Shown here piece after piece: positions 34,270 through 43,717 of a stretch of 64,000 nt of DNA. Source of the stretch: Deinococcus sp. QL22 (GTDB taxonomy: Bacteria; Deinococcota; Deinococci; Deinococcales; Deinococcaceae); NCBI RefSeq assembly GCF_023370075.1, contig NZ_CP097149.1, forward strand, positions 1,365,001 to 1,429,000, in the 5' to 3' direction. The position numbers and the translations under genes were made by a program. How positions within the stretch are numbered: position 1 is the first letter of the stretch; the number at the start of each line of letters is the position of its first letter. Under the pieces are notes generated by a model. That model was not told where the DNA came from. It did no database searches and saw nothing but the letters and a program-made list of their open reading frames with translations.

Positions 34270-36975
34270 TTAGAACGCTGTGTCCAACGCCTCTAGTGCC
34301 GCGTCTGGGTTCTGAATCCCCGCCTGCGCCATATCGGGGCGGCCCCCGCCTTTGCCTCCCGCTGCGGCGGCCAGTTTGCCCACCAGTTGGCCCGCGTGTG
34401 CGCCTTTCGCTACGGCCTCTTTGGTAGCCTTCACGACCAATCCGGCGTCAGAGGCGATCACCACGAGGTCTGCGCCGCTGGTGTCCAGCAACTTGTCGGC
34501 GGCTCCGCGCAGTTCGTTGCCTGCAATCCCGGTCAATTTCAGCGCCGCCACCCGGAAGCCGCCCAACTCGCGCAGAGGAGCCGTGCCGCCGCTGCTTCCG
34601 CCGCTCATCTGCGCCTCGGTCAGTTGACGGCGCACCTGCACCGTTTCCTTCTCGGCGGCCTTCAGTTGGGCCTGAAGCTGCGCCACACGCACTTCCAGTC
34701 CGTCCAGGCTGGTGTTCAGGCTGGCGGCAAGGCGGGCGTCACTGTTCAGGCGGTCGCGTAGCCACGCAGTCGCGGCCTCACCTGCCAGAGCCTCGATGCG
34801 GCGCACGCCTGCCGCCACGTTTTCATCGCTCAGCAGCACGAACGCGCCGATTTCTCCCGTGCGGGTCACGTGTGCGCCGCCGCAGAGTTCCTTGCTGCTG
34901 ACCGTGTGGCCGTTCAGGGTCACGTCGCCTTCCACGCTGACCACGCGCACGGTGTCGCCGTACTTCTCGCCAAAGAGGGCCGTCGCGCCCGCTGCTTTGG
35001 CCTCGGCAATGGGCATTTCCTGCCACTTCACGGCAAAGTCGGCGCTGATCCAGCGGCTCACCAATCGTTCCACTTCCGCCATCTCAGCGGTGCTCAGTGC
35101 CGCACTGTGGGAGAAATCGAAGCGCAGACGATCCGGGGCCACCAACGATCCGGCCTGACGCACGCCGTCGCCCAGCACGGCACGCAGAGCCGCGTGCAGC
35201 AAATGCGTGGCCGTGTGGTGGCGCTCGGTGGCCTGCCGCGCTCCGTCGACCACGCCGCGCACCGTCACGTCAGGCGTCAGGGTTCCGGCCTGCACCTCCA
35301 CCTCATGCAGAAACACGCCGCCGGGGGTCTTGCGGGTATCACGCACCACGCCCGCACCTGCGAGGCCGTCCTCACCCGTCCATTCCAGCCGCCCGGTGTC
35401 GCCCACCTCGCCGCCGCCCTCGGCATAAAATGGCGTCTGCGTCAGCACCACTGTGCCCGCCGTGCCTGCTTCCAGCGCGTCCACGCGGCCTTCAGAGGTC
35501 ATCAGGGCCAGCACTTGCCCCTCGGCTTCCAACTGGTCGTAGCCCACAAACGCGGTGGCGCTCAGGTCGCCCACCGTATCTTGCCCGCCAAACAATTCCG
35601 ATTTGCCGTACTTGCTGCCTGCCCGTGCCAGCATCTGCGCCCGCTCCAAGCTCTCGGCGTATCCAGCTTCGTCCACGCTCACGCCGTATTCTTCGGCAAT
35701 TTCTTTGGTCAGGTCTACGGGAAAGCCGTAGGTGTCGTAAAGGGTAAAGGCTTCCTCGCCGCCCAGGACGCCGCCCTGTTGCATGCCTTCCAGCAAACCG
35801 CCTAGCCGCTGAATCCCGCCTTCCAGCGTCTTCAGGAACCGTTCTTCTTCAGCCCGAATCGCTGCCGTCACGCGGGCTTCTTCCGTCACCAATTCGGGGT
35901 AGCCGCTGCCCATGCTCGCCACCACCAGCGGCACCAGTGTGTGCAGCACGGGTTCGCGCAGGCCTAACAGGTAGGCGTGACGGCTGGCCCGGCGCAGAAT
36001 CTTGCGAATCACGTAGCCGCGCCCGGTATTGCTGAGGCTCACGCCGTCGGCCAACGTCATGCTGACAGAGCGCACATGCTCGGCCACCACGCGGTGAGAG
36101 ATGCTTTCTGGCCCCAAGTACGGCTTGCCGCTCAGTTCCACAATGCGGGCAATAATCGGCGCAAACACATCGTTGGAATAGAAGTCGAACACGTCCTGCA
36201 CAACGGTGGCGATGCGCTCCAGCCCCATGCCCGTATCGATGTTTTTGGCGGGCAAGTCTAGCAGAGTGGGCGTACCGTCGGCCTGCGGTTCCTGCCGCTC
36301 AAACTGAGGAAACACGTTGTTCCAAATTTCCAGAAAGCGGGCGCTTTCGCGGGTGTCGGCGTACTCGGCCCAAGTGTCGTCGCCGTAGGCTGGCCCCCGG
36401 TCATAAAAAATCTCGCTGCATGGCCCGCACGGGCCGTTTGGCCCCTTGGCGGGCGCGTCGGCGGGCCAGAAATTCTCGTCGGCCCCAAAGCGCAGCAGGT
36501 GGTCTGCGGGCAGCCCGATTTCCTTCGTCCAGATGCCGAACGCTTCCTCGTCGTCCTCGTAGATGGTCGCGTACAGCTTGGATTTGTCTAGCCCCATCCA
36601 GTCTGGGGAAGTCAGGAATTCCCACGCCCACGTCAGCGCGTCCCGCTTGAAGTAGTCGCCAAAGCTGAAGTTGCCCAGCATTTCCAGCAGCGAGCAGTGC
36701 CGCAGTGTGCGCCCCACGTTCTCGATGTCGCCCACGCGCAGGCACTTCTGGGCGGTGGTCACGCGGGGGTTGTCGCCGTAGCCGGGGAATTTGGCCGCCG
36801 CCCCCATAAACTGCGGCTTGAAGGGCTGCATGCCTGCCACCGTAAACAGCGTGGTGGGATCAGGCGCGATCAGGCTGTGGCTGGGCAGGCGCAGGTGGCC
36901 TTTGCTCTCGAAAAAAGACAGATACTTTTCGCGAATCTGTGCCGTCGTTGGGGCAGTGGTGGGCGGAACCGTCAT
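34270..36975 (-). CDS. alaS: Alanyl-tRNA synthetase AlaS
   Basis: Charges tRNA-Ala. 901 residues. Catalytic class II core from about 10-260 (REKYLSFFESKGHLRLPSHS, FTVAGMQPFKPQF and the HCSLLEMLGNFSFGDYFK motif), tRNA recognition and editing domain with the zinc ligands HHTATHLLHAAL and CGGAHVTRTGEIG, and a C-Ala coiled-coil/DHHA1 tail ending GGGRPDMAQAG. The start MTVPPTTAP at 36975 is preferred over a 24-residue longer frame; TAGACT lies 7 nt upstream. Confidence 0.97.
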   Translation of the reverse strand: MTVPPTTAPTTAQIREKYLSFFESKGHLRLPSHSLIAPDPTTLFTVAGMQPFKPQFMGAAAKFPGYGDNPRVTTAQKCLRVGDIENVGRTLRHCSLLEMLGNFSFGDYFKRDALTWAWEFLTSPDWMGLDKSKLYATIYEDDEEAFGIWTKEIGLPADHLLRFGADENFWPADAPAKGPNGPCGPCSEIFYDRGPAYGDDTWAEYADTRESARFLEIWNNVFPQFERQEPQADGTPTLLDLPAKNIDTGMGLERIATVVQDVFDFYSNDVFAPIIARIVELSGKPYLGPESISHRVVAEHVRSVSMTLADGVSLSNTGRGYVIRKILRRASRHAYLLGLREPVLHTLVPLVVASMGSGYPELVTEEARVTAAIRAEEERFLKTLEGGIQRLGGLLEGMQQGGVLGGEEAFTLYDTYGFPVDLTKEIAEEYGVSVDEAGYAESLERAQMLARAGSKYGKSELFGGQDTVGDLSATAFVGYDQLEAEGQVLALMTSEGRVDALEAGTAGTVVLTQTPFYAEGGGEVGDTGRLEWTGEDGLAGAGVVRDTRKTPGGVFLHEVEVQAGTLTPDVTVRGVVDGARQATERHHTATHLLHAALRAVLGDGVRQAGSLVAPDRLRFDFSHSAALSTAEMAEVERLVSRWISADFAVKWQEMPIAEAKAAGATALFGEKYGDTVRVVSVEGDVTLNGHTVSSKELCGGAHVTRTGEIGAFVLLSDENVAAGVRRIEALAGEAATAWLRDRLNSDARLAASLNTSLDGLEVRVAQLQAQLKAAEKETVQVRRQLTEAQMSGGSSGGTAPLRELGGFRVAALKLTGIAGNELRGAADKLLDTSGADLVVIASDAGLVVKATKEAVAKGAHAGQLVGKLAAAAGGKGGGRPDMAQAGIQNPDAALEALDTAF

Positions 36976-36982
36976 AGGGTGC

Positions 36983-36988
36983 AGTCTA
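36983..36988 (-). promoter_or_regulatory. Leaderless-type -10 box of alaS
   Basis: TAGACT on the minus strand, 7 nt before the ATG at 36975. Confidence 0.55.
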
Positions 36989-37049
36989 TCAGCGGCGGGG
37001 AAGGGGTGAATCCGCTGGATGGGGTACGGAGAGAGATTGGCGGGCAAAG

Positions 37050-37077
37050 AAAAAGGGGACAGCTTTTCAGTGTCCCC
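37050..37077 (-). terminator. Intrinsic terminator of the REC-BTAD regulator gene
   Basis: GGGGACA and TGTCCCC pair around a 9-nt loop; on the minus strand the stem is followed by TTTTTCT. Confidence 0.8.
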
Positions 37078-37105
37078 TCGTTCCTGCGTTATCTGACTCG
37101 TCTAC

Positions 37106-38140
37106 TCAGTCCAAGTCCACAGCCCACCAGGCTTCCCGCTGTGCAGCAAGGCGGGCGCGGGGATCGCCAATGGTGTCCAGAGCGCGGGCCAGGCCCTGCC
37201 AATCCAGTTCGCTCATGGGGTCAATCGCCAGGGCGCGTTGGTGCAACATGGCGGCGTCTTTGGCGCGTCCGGCTTCGGTGGCGGCGCGGGCGGCGAGGCC
37301 CAGAATGCTCAGCTGCTTTTGCTCCAGCCGGGAGCGCACATCGTCTACCCAGGGGCTATCGGCTCCGGGCAAAAAGTGGCCGTAGATGGCCGCCAGTTCG
37401 CGCAGTTCCTCCAGCCCGAGGCTGCCGTTTTCGGCCTGTCCCGCCAGCAGTTCGTAACGCTGCACGTCGTATTCAGGACTCAGATCGCTGGCGAGGGCGT
37501 AGCGGCGATTGGTGCTGACCACCGCTTCGTTGCTCAGGCTGCGGCGCAGGCGGTGCAGGGTCGTATGAAACAGACTGCTGGCGCGGGCCTCGTCTTTCTC
37601 GGGCCAGAGGGCTTCAGCGGCCTCCCAACTGGTCACTTCCTTGTGTTCCAGCAGGTAGAAGAACAGTTCCAGCGCCTTGCGCGACACCCACGCCACCGCC
37701 GCGCCCTTCCAGACCACCTGGGCCGTGCCTAAGCCCTTAGCCAGCATCCCGCTTTCGCCCTGAATGGTCAGCCCGGCGCGGCGTAAACGGGCGTCCACGG
37801 CGGTGGTCAGATCAAGCGGGGTAAAGGGTTTGGGCAGGTAATCGTCGGCCCCCAGATTCATGCCCCGGCGCACGTCTCCGCGCTCGGCATGGCTGGACAG
37901 CAGTACAAACGGCAACGCGCCCAATTGCTCGTTGTCGCGCACTTTTTCCAGAAATTCTAGGCCCGTCATATAGGGCATGACCACATCGCTGATCACCAGA
38001 TCAGGCGTGAAAACTTTCAGCAGATCAAGGGCTTCGACAGGATGGTTGCTGGTGCGAACCTCATGCCCAGCACGGGACAGGATGACACTGATGAGCTTGA
38101 GGATGGCGGCGTCGTCATCCACGACAAGGATGCGCGGCAT
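37106..38140 (-). CDS. Response regulator with BTAD-type output domain
   Basis: 344 residues. Receiver domain 1-120 with acidic pocket VVDDD, phosphorylatable Asp in PDLVISDVVMPYM (near 53), LLSS and the Lys in LPKPF. Then a winged-helix-like segment (SRKALELFFYLLEHKEVTSW, with the WPEKDEARASSLFHTTLHRL HTH) and a helical-repeat bacterial transcriptional activation domain (about 225-335, YDVQRYELLAG to the end). This resembles SARP/AfsR-type regulators joined to a receiver. No histidine kinase is adjacent. A TAGACT box lies 6 nt before the start. Confidence 0.85.
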   Translation of the reverse strand: MPRILVVDDDAAILKLISVILSRAGHEVRTSNHPVEALDLLKVFTPDLVISDVVMPYMTGLEFLEKVRDNEQLGALPFVLLSSHAERGDVRRGMNLGADDYLPKPFTPLDLTTAVDARLRRAGLTIQGESGMLAKGLGTAQVVWKGAAVAWVSRKALELFFYLLEHKEVTSWEAAEALWPEKDEARASSLFHTTLHRLRRSLSNEAVVSTNRRYALASDLSPEYDVQRYELLAGQAENGSLGLEELRELAAIYGHFLPGADSPWVDDVRSRLEQKQLSILGLAARAATEAGRAKDAAMLHQRALAIDPMSELDWQGLARALDTIGDPRARLAAQREAWWAVDLD

Positions 38141-38146
38141 GGCGGT

Positions 38147-38152
38147 AGTCTA
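38147..38152 (-). promoter_or_regulatory. Leaderless-type -10 box of the REC-BTAD regulator gene
   Basis: TAGACT on the minus strand, 6 nt before the ATG at 38140. Confidence 0.5.
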
Positions 38153-38222
38153 GCAGGCTGCTGATAGGCTGTACCATCAAGTGACCGCGAATGCATTATT
38201 TTTAACACTTCTAAACTATTTG

Positions 38223-38257
38223 ACAGAAGAATAGGTGCCATTTTCCTGTTCTTCTGT
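38223..38257. promoter_or_regulatory. Long inverted repeat in divergent promoter region
   Basis: ACAGAAGAATAGG, nine bases, then CCTGTTCTTCTGT: 13-base arms with only a T-G wobble. A TTGACA overlaps its left edge (38220-38225). It lies between the divergent REC-BTAD and amidohydrolase genes and could be an operator or an RNA hairpin. Confidence 0.55.
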
Positions 38258-38344
38258 CCGAACAACGTGATTGAATCGGAGGACTGCTCTGGCCACAGAG
38301 GATCGCCTGGGGCAAAACGCCGGACAGTCTCCGCGCCCGTGTTC

Positions 38345-38350
38345 TAGGCT
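38345..38350 (+). promoter_or_regulatory. Leaderless-type -10 box of the amidohydrolase gene
   Basis: TAGGCT ends 6 nt before the ATG at 38357. Confidence 0.5.
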
Positions 38351-38356
38351 GGGGCC

Positions 38357-39856
38357 ATGACTTCCCCGCTGCACCTGCTGCTCGCCCGTACCCTCACGCT
38401 CGATCCTGCCCAACCTCATGCCGGAGCCGTGCTGGTGGGCGGCGGGCGAGTGCTGGCCGTAGGCACTGCCGAGGAAGTGCAGGCTCTTGCTCCCCGTGCC
38501 GAGCGTCACGATCACCGCGACCTGCTGCTGACGCCGGGGCTGGCCGACGCGCATATCCACCTCGTCGGCTACGGCTTTTCCCTGTCCCAAGTGGGGCTGC
38601 ACGGCGCACGCAGCGTGTCGGAGGTGTTGGCGCGGGTGGCGCAGCGGGCCATGAACACACCCCACGGCACCTGGATTCGCGGCGGCGGCTTTCTGATGAA
38701 CGAACTGGGCCTGAACGAGTACCCCAGCGCCGCCATGCTAGATGAAGTCAGCCCACACCATCCGGTGTTGCTGTACTCGCGCGATCTGCATTCGGCGTGG
38801 GCCAATTCGCTGGCGTTGCGGTTGGCCGGAATCTCGGACACCACGCCCGATCCAGAGGGCGGAAAAATCGTGCGGCCCCTCGGTACCTTGCTGGAAAGTG
38901 CCACCGATCTGGTCGCGGGCGTCATTCCGGCCCCCAGTGAGGCGCAGTATCTAGCGGCTGCCCGTGCTGGAGCCAATGACCTCGCCTCGCGCGGCTATGT
39001 CAGCGCCCACACGATGGCCTTCGAATCGTCCGAAGCGCCCCGCGCCCTGCAAACCCTCGCCTCACGTGGAGAATTGCCGCTGCGGGTCTGGGCCAGCCTG
39101 CCGCACGAGCGCCTGCATCTGGCCCGTGAGTTGGGCCTCGCGCTCAATCCGGGTGGCCTGTTTCAGTGGGGCGGCGTCAAGTTTTTTGCCGATGGCGCAC
39201 TGGGCAGCCGCACCGCCTGGCTGCACGCGCCGGGGTTTGCTGATGGCAGCGGCACCGGTATTCCGCTGGACTCTCCCGAACTGATCCGCGAACTGGGCGC
39301 CCAGGCCATCGCGCTGGGCCTCACGCCTGTCACGCACGCCATTGGAGACCGGGCCAATACCGAGGTGCTGGACGCCTACGACAGCCTGCGCGAGGCAGCC
39401 AAGGCACGCGGGATACGCCTCAGAATCGAACACGCCCAACATCTGCGGCCCGCCGACATTCCCCGGTTTGCCGGACTGACGGCCAGCGTTCAGCCCATGC
39501 ACCTTCAGGGCGACGGCAGCATGATTCGCCAACTGTTGCCGCACTTGGAGCAGGGAACCTATGCCTTCCGTGCTCTGCGGGATGCCGGAGCAGTGCTGGC
39601 TTTTGGCAGCGACGCCCCCGTGACCCCGCCCGACTACCGCGCCAACTTTGCCGCCGCCATCAGCCGGGTAGACGATGAAGGTGGCCGCGTGGCCCCGCAG
39701 GAGGCGCTGACTGAACTGGAGGTGCTGCACGCCCATACACGCGGCCCGGCGCTGGCCGCAGGTTGGGAAGATGAGGGCATCATTCGCCCCGGCGCACGGG
39801 CAGCGTTTACGTTGTGGGACAGGCTGGGCGGGAATGCTCGGGCGATGGTTTTCTAG
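38357..39856 (+). CDS. YtcJ-like metal-dependent amidohydrolase
   Basis: 499 residues of the amidohydrolase-3 family, a TIM barrel with a small beta-sandwich formed by both ends. Metal and catalytic residues: [12 protein letters not shown] (HxH near 66), a central [21 protein letters not shown] (His), RIEHAQHL (His) and the Asp in [11 protein letters not shown]. Members hydrolyse amide or imide bonds of small molecules; the physiological substrate is unknown. It begins leaderless and ends at a strong terminator shared with yebC. Confidence 0.88.
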   Translation: MTSPLHLLLARTLTLDPAQPHAGAVLVGGGRVLAVGTAEEVQALAPRAERHDHRDLLLTPGLADAHIHLVGYGFSLSQVGLHGARSVSEVLARVAQRAMNTPHGTWIRGGGFLMNELGLNEYPSAAMLDEVSPHHPVLLYSRDLHSAWANSLALRLAGISDTTPDPEGGKIVRPLGTLLESATDLVAGVIPAPSEAQYLAAARAGANDLASRGYVSAHTMAFESSEAPRALQTLASRGELPLRVWASLPHERLHLARELGLALNPGGLFQWGGVKFFADGALGSRTAWLHAPGFADGSGTGIPLDSPELIRELGAQAIALGLTPVTHAIGDRANTEVLDAYDSLREAAKARGIRLRIEHAQHLRPADIPRFAGLTASVQPMHLQGDGSMIRQLLPHLEQGTYAFRALRDAGAVLAFGSDAPVTPPDYRANFAAAISRVDDEGGRVAPQEALTELEVLHAHTRGPALAAGWEDEGIIRPGARAAFTLWDRLGGNARAMVF

Positions 39857-39879
39857 AATCGGAGCTTAAAGGTAAGACG

Positions 39880-39924
39880 AGAGGGGGAGCGTGTACAAGA
39901 ACTGTCTGTGCACGCTCCCCCTCT
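39880..39924. terminator. Strong hairpin between convergent genes
   Basis: A perfect 14-bp stem, AGAGGGGGAGCGTG with CACGCTCCCCCTCT, around a 17-nt loop. Confidence 0.75.
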
Positions 39925-39938
39925 CCCCACCTTTGGTT

Positions 39939-40673
39939 CTACTCTTCCTCGTCTTCCGGCAGATCGGCATTGGAATACACGTTCTGCACGTCGTCCAGGT
40001 CTTCCAACGCTTCCATCAGCACCATCAGTTTGCGGGCGTCGTCACCGGCGACGGCCACCGTGTTGCTGGGAATCATGGTCATCTGGGCGCTTTCCACGGG
40101 GAAGCCAGCGGCGGTCAGGCCGTCCTGCACAGCGTACAGATCGGCTGGGGCGGCGGTAATTTCCAGGCCATCCTCACTCTCTATAAAGTCCTCCGCGCCG
40201 TGTTCTATCGCGGCTTCCTGCGCGGCTTCCGAGGCGTCGGGCACCAGCAGCACGCCTTTTTTCTCAAATTGCCAGGCCACGCTGCCGCTGTTGCCCATGC
40301 TGCCGCCCTTTTTGGTAAACACGCTGCGGACTTCGGCCACCGTGCGGTTCACGTTGTCGGTCAGGGCCTCAATGAAAATGGCGGTTCCGCCGGGGCCATA
40401 GCCCTCATAGTTCACTTCTTTGTACTCCGCTGCGCCCTCGCCCGCGCCCAACGCCCGCTTGATGGCACTTTCGATGTTGTCCACGGGAACTGTGTCGGTT
40501 TTGGCCGCCGCGATGCAGTTTTTCAGGCTGAGGTTGCCCGCCGGATCGCCGCTGCCGCCCGAACGCACCGCCGCTGTGATGGCCCGCAGGTGCTTGCTGA
40601 TCATGGCCGAACGCCGTTTGTCGTTGGCCCCCTTTTTTCGCTTGATTTGCGACCATTTGCTGTGACCGGCCAT
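39939..40673 (-). CDS. yebC: YebC/PmpR-family protein
   Basis: 244 residues. The N-terminal signature [20 protein letters not shown] and the central [19 protein letters not shown] are diagnostic for the YebC/TACO1 family, associated with translation of polyproline or stalled messages and, in some species, transcription control. The acidic C-terminus ([10 protein letters not shown]) is slightly long. Ribosome site AGGAGAGA precedes the ATG. A hairpin in the leader may affect expression. Confidence 0.95.
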   Translation of the reverse strand: MAGHSKWSQIKRKKGANDKRRSAMISKHLRAITAAVRSGGSGDPAGNLSLKNCIAAAKTDTVPVDNIESAIKRALGAGEGAAEYKEVNYEGYGPGGTAIFIEALTDNVNRTVAEVRSVFTKKGGSMGNSGSVAWQFEKKGVLLVPDASEAAQEAAIEHGAEDFIESEDGLEITAAPADLYAVQDGLTAAGFPVESAQMTMIPSNTVAVAGDDARKLMVLMEALEDLDDVQNVYSNADLPEDEEE

Positions 40674-40696
40674 GTTTCTGTCTCTCCTTAAGTTCG

Positions 40697-40721
40697 GCGC
40701 CTTCCTTGAGGTGGAAGGCGC
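40697..40721 (-). promoter_or_regulatory. Hairpin in the yebC leader
   Basis: GCGCCTTCC and GGAAGGCGC form a perfect 9-bp stem with a 7-nt loop, about 10 nt upstream of the ribosome site on the minus strand. It has no T-run, so a regulatory structure is as likely as a terminator. Confidence 0.45.
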
Positions 40722-40807
40722 ACAACATTTTTCATTCTAAAGCAGCGGCCCAAAAGAGGGGCTGGAATGCCTGTTCCTCCACTACCTGTTGCCTGTGCGT
40801 TCTGTGC

Positions 40808-42034
40808 CTAAGCTTCTCCTGACCCCGAACGCCCCCCGTACACCAGCGCCCGCACCAGCCGTTCCAGTGGCCCCATGCCCCAGCGCCGCAGCACCCACGC
40901 ACTCAGGGGCAACTGGGCCAGCCCCACCACCAACGCCAACCCCACCGCCGCTGCCGCGCCCCACTGTCCATATTGTGCGCCTGCGTAGGGATAATACACG
41001 GCGGTCATCACCAGACTTTGGGCGATGTAGTTACTCATGGCAACGCGCCCGCTGGCAGCAAAGGCTTTCCATCTGCCCAATCTGTCCTGCGCCGCCAACG
41101 TGCCCAGTATGCCCACGTACCCCAGCGCCAGCGCCAGCCCACCGCCCATTCTGACCGGAATCGCCAGCAGCCCGGAAGCGTAGTCGCCCCGCGTATTCAG
41201 CCACGCCAGCAAGATTCCCAGCGGCAAGCCCAGCCCCCAGCCCCACACGGTCAGGCGGCGCAGCAGCGGCAGATGCTCGTGCGGACGCAGCAGCAGGCCC
41301 GTGCGGTACGCGGCGGCTCCCAGGCAAAACAGCGCCACCAGCCAGGGCCCGTTGTAGATGCTCCCGCCGATCAGGTTGGTACTGAAATCGCCCGCCCGGT
41401 CTGCCAACACCTCCGGGTAGGTCATGCCGGGGGTAAAGTTCTGGAGGTTCGCGAATCGCCCCAAACGCGTCTCGGACACGGTGGCTGCCGTCCACTCCAG
41501 CAGGCCCAGCCCCAGCCACCACGCCCCCAGTGCCCCGGCCACCAGCACCAGCGTCGGCGCAGTCAGCCTCGCCGTCAGCAGCAGGGCGGCAGCCAGCAGC
41601 GCGTAATTGGCAATGATGTCGCCGTGCCAGATGAAGATGAAGTGCACTGTACCCAGCATCAGTAAGACCGCGTGCCTCAGCAAAAACGTGCCCACACCCT
41701 GCCGCGCCAGCAGCCCCGCCGCACCCCAGCCGAACAGCATGGCAAACAAGCTTATAGAGCGTCCGTTGGCAAAAATGTCGGTCAGCACTTGCACCACGCG
41801 GTCTAGGCCACCCTGCGTCCAGACCTGGAACCCGGCGAAGTCCTGCACATTCACGATCAGGATGCCCAGCAGGGCCAGCCCACGCAACACATCGGGCAGC
41901 GGCGAGCGGTGGCGCACCGGGCCGCGTTCGGGGGGCGCTTCAGCTTCTGAAAGCGCGGCGCCGTGTAGGCCTCCGGGCCGCACATCTGGCAGTTGATCTA
42001 ACGGGGCATCAGGCTGGGGCGGCAGCGCGGTCAT
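40808..42034 (-). CDS. DUF418-family membrane protein
   Basis: 408 residues with about ten hydrophobic segments after a 45-residue soluble N-terminus. The DUF418/YeiB pattern is visible: [35 protein letters not shown] and a late [21 protein letters not shown]. The family is related to acyltransferase-3-type membrane proteins and may act on envelope or exported compounds; function is unproven. Confidence 0.88.
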   Translation of the reverse strand: MTALPPQPDAPLDQLPDVRPGGLHGAALSEAEAPPERGPVRHRSPLPDVLRGLALLGILIVNVQDFAGFQVWTQGGLDRVVQVLTDIFANGRSISLFAMLFGWGAAGLLARQGVGTFLLRHAVLLMLGTVHFIFIWHGDIIANYALLAAALLLTARLTAPTLVLVAGALGAWWLGLGLLEWTAATVSETRLGRFANLQNFTPGMTYPEVLADRAGDFSTNLIGGSIYNGPWLVALFCLGAAAYRTGLLLRPHEHLPLLRRLTVWGWGLGLPLGILLAWLNTRGDYASGLLAIPVRMGGGLALALGYVGILGTLAAQDRLGRWKAFAASGRVAMSNYIAQSLVMTAVYYPYAGAQYGQWGAAAAVGLALVVGLAQLPLSAWVLRRWGMGPLERLVRALVYGGRSGSGEA

Positions 42035-42213
42035 GGGCGCAGGCTAGAGCATTTGGCGTGAGACGCCCCCCGGCAATTCACAGGAATTCAGGAAAAAAAA
42101 ATCCGCCTTCTGGCGGCGGCTTGATTGACTTGACTGAACAAATAATAGCGCGGTATGCAGGGTAAGTCAAATTATGCAGGCGGATTCTTCCCTCTCCACC
42201 TTTGTCCGCCCGC
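42035..42213. other. Intergenic region with long-range inverted repeat
   Basis: AATCCGCC near 42099 and GGCGGATT near 42179 could pair across about 70 bases, and GCCGCCAGAAGGCGG-type local pairing is also possible. The promoter of the minus-strand DUF418 gene should lie here, but I cannot place it. Confidence 0.3.
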
Positions 42214-42219
42214 TACACT
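42214..42219 (+). promoter_or_regulatory. Leaderless-type -10 box of the HD-domain gene
   Basis: TACACT ends 6 nt before the ATG at 42226. Confidence 0.5.
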
Positions 42220-42225
42220 GCCCGC

Positions 42226-42780
42226 ATGAACCGCGAGCAAGCCTACGCCCTGATGCAGGAACACACGCCCTCCGAGTCGTTGCGGCGGCACATGCTGAAC
42301 GTGGAAGCCGCCATGCGCTGGTATGCACGCCACTGGAACGAAGACGAAGACCTGTACGCCGTCACGGGCCTGTTGCACGACTTCGACTACGAACTGCGCC
42401 CAGAGACCCACCCGCAGTGGGGCGTGGACTACCTGAAGACCAATACCGATACGCCGGAAGCCGTGCTGGACGCCATCATGGGACACGCTGCCTACACAAA
42501 TACGCCGCGCACGTCGCTGCTGTCGCGCACGCTGTTTGCCGTAGACGAATTGACGGGTTTGGTGCAGGCCGCTGCACTGGTGCGCCCAGACCGAGACGTG
42601 CGCGGCGTGGAATTGCCCAGCCTGAAAAAACGATTTAAGAACCGCGCTTTTGCGGGCGGCGTGAACCGTGATGAAGTGGTGCAAGGCGCAGAAGAATTGG
42701 GTGTAGACCTTGATCAGCACATGCAAAACGTGCTGAGTGCGATGCAGGATATGGCGCAGGCCGAAGCTGCCGCCGGCTAG
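42226..42780 (+). CDS. HD-superfamily hydrolase
   Basis: 184 residues. HDIG-type metal site: His in RRHMLNVE, the HD pair in GLLHDFDYE (near 48) and a following His in IMGHAAY, with an Asp in AVDELTG. These single-domain proteins are phosphohydrolases of nucleotides or related substrates; the substrate is unknown. The start at 42226 is leaderless. Confidence 0.85.
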   Translation: MNREQAYALMQEHTPSESLRRHMLNVEAAMRWYARHWNEDEDLYAVTGLLHDFDYELRPETHPQWGVDYLKTNTDTPEAVLDAIMGHAAYTNTPRTSLLSRTLFAVDELTGLVQAAALVRPDRDVRGVELPSLKKRFKNRAFAGGVNRDEVVQGAEELGVDLDQHMQNVLSAMQDMAQAEAAAG

Positions 42781-43219
42781 ACACAGCCTTGGCCTACCCA
42801 TGTTCCGATGGAGAATGCCCGTTCTGTGAGACGGCATAGGCGGTCTGTGTTCTCATGCCCTTCCACATGTCGTGACTGCTGTTGTACTCAGCACTGGCGT
42901 TGCCTGTCAGGGCGTTGTCTATAAACCATGGCTCTCAACTCAGCTTTTTAGGCACCAACGGTGTGTCCCGCCGTTCCAATTGCTCCCTAATTGAAGAGCA
43001 GGCCAATCATCTGATAAGACGAGAGTTTGTCTGTCAAATTTTTCTCAAATACCGGTCTTTTGGCGCTGCCACGCTACATTCAGATTGTACAAACGCCACT
43101 TAAAGGCGGGCTTGGCCCTCATCTCAGCGTTTCTTTTGCAAGACAGGGCACACTCTGGTCATTCCTCACGCCGCACGGCGGAGAACATTCCCACTGCCCC
43201 GTCCCGGCGAGGCTGACCT
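42781..43219. other. Gene-poor stretch upstream of the sorting-tail protein
   Basis: About 440 bases, visibly more AT-rich than its surroundings. One 73-codon frame (42882-43103) exists but lacks a ribosome site and recognisable product. The region must contain the promoter of the next gene; I cannot place it securely. Confidence 0.35.
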
Positions 43220-43231
43220 AGGAGAACTCCC

Positions 43232-43660
43232 ATGAACAAAACTCTGTTGACGCTCGCCCTGTTGTTTGCCGCCCCTACTGCCCTCGCCACCGCTCCTTCC
43301 TCTGCATACATTCAGGTGCAGGACGAGACCACCGAAGGAGTCGCCGAGGAAACGGGCGAAGCCATTGACAACGCTGCTGCCGAGACTGGCGAAGCCGTAG
43401 ACGATGCTGCCGCTGCCACGGGCGAGGCCGTTGATGACGCCGCTGCTGCCACGGGCGAAGCTGTAGAAAATGTAGACACGAACCTCACCGGAGCCGACGA
43501 AGCCATTGACCCCAACGGCGACGGAGTGGTGGACGCCAACAACAACGGTACCGCAGACACCCGCGAGTTCCCCTGGGGTCTGCTGGGCTTGCTGGGCCTG
43601 TTCGGTCTGCTGGGCCGCAACCGCCCCGCCACCGTGACCACCACGACTGACCGCCGCTAA
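43232..43660 (+). CDS. Secreted repeat protein with WGxxGxxG-type C-terminal sorting tail
   Basis: 142 residues. Signal peptide MNKTLLTLALLFAAPTALA. An acidic region (about 35-80) of 11-residue repeats, AIDNAAAETGE, AVDDAAAATGE twice and a degenerate AVEN unit. Then DPNGDGVVDANNNGTAD, a calcium-binding-like Asp/Asn loop. The C-terminus FPWGLLGLLGLFGLLGRNR is a short Gly/Leu membrane segment with a basic end, the form of WGxxGxxG-CTERM sorting signals. The protein is probably processed at the membrane and exposed or released. Ribosome site AGGAGAA is 5 nt upstream; a terminator follows. Confidence 0.75.
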   Translation: MNKTLLTLALLFAAPTALATAPSSAYIQVQDETTEGVAEETGEAIDNAAAETGEAVDDAAAATGEAVDDAAAATGEAVENVDTNLTGADEAIDPNGDGVVDANNNGTADTREFPWGLLGLLGLFGLLGRNRPATVTTTTDRR

Positions 43661-43688
43661 CCTCTCGTTTTACCCCCCCCCAAAGGTT

Positions 43689-43717
43689 CCCCCAGCTTGC
43701 TCGGCTGGGGGCTTTTT
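43689..43717 (+). terminator. Intrinsic terminator of the sorting-tail protein gene
   Basis: CCCCCAGC, 7-nt loop, GCTGGGGG, then CTTTTT. Confidence 0.9.

Noticed and set aside
42882..43103. 73-codon open frame in the gap before the sorting-tail protein
   Set aside because: No ribosome site or leaderless box, no signal, odd composition and no recognisable product.
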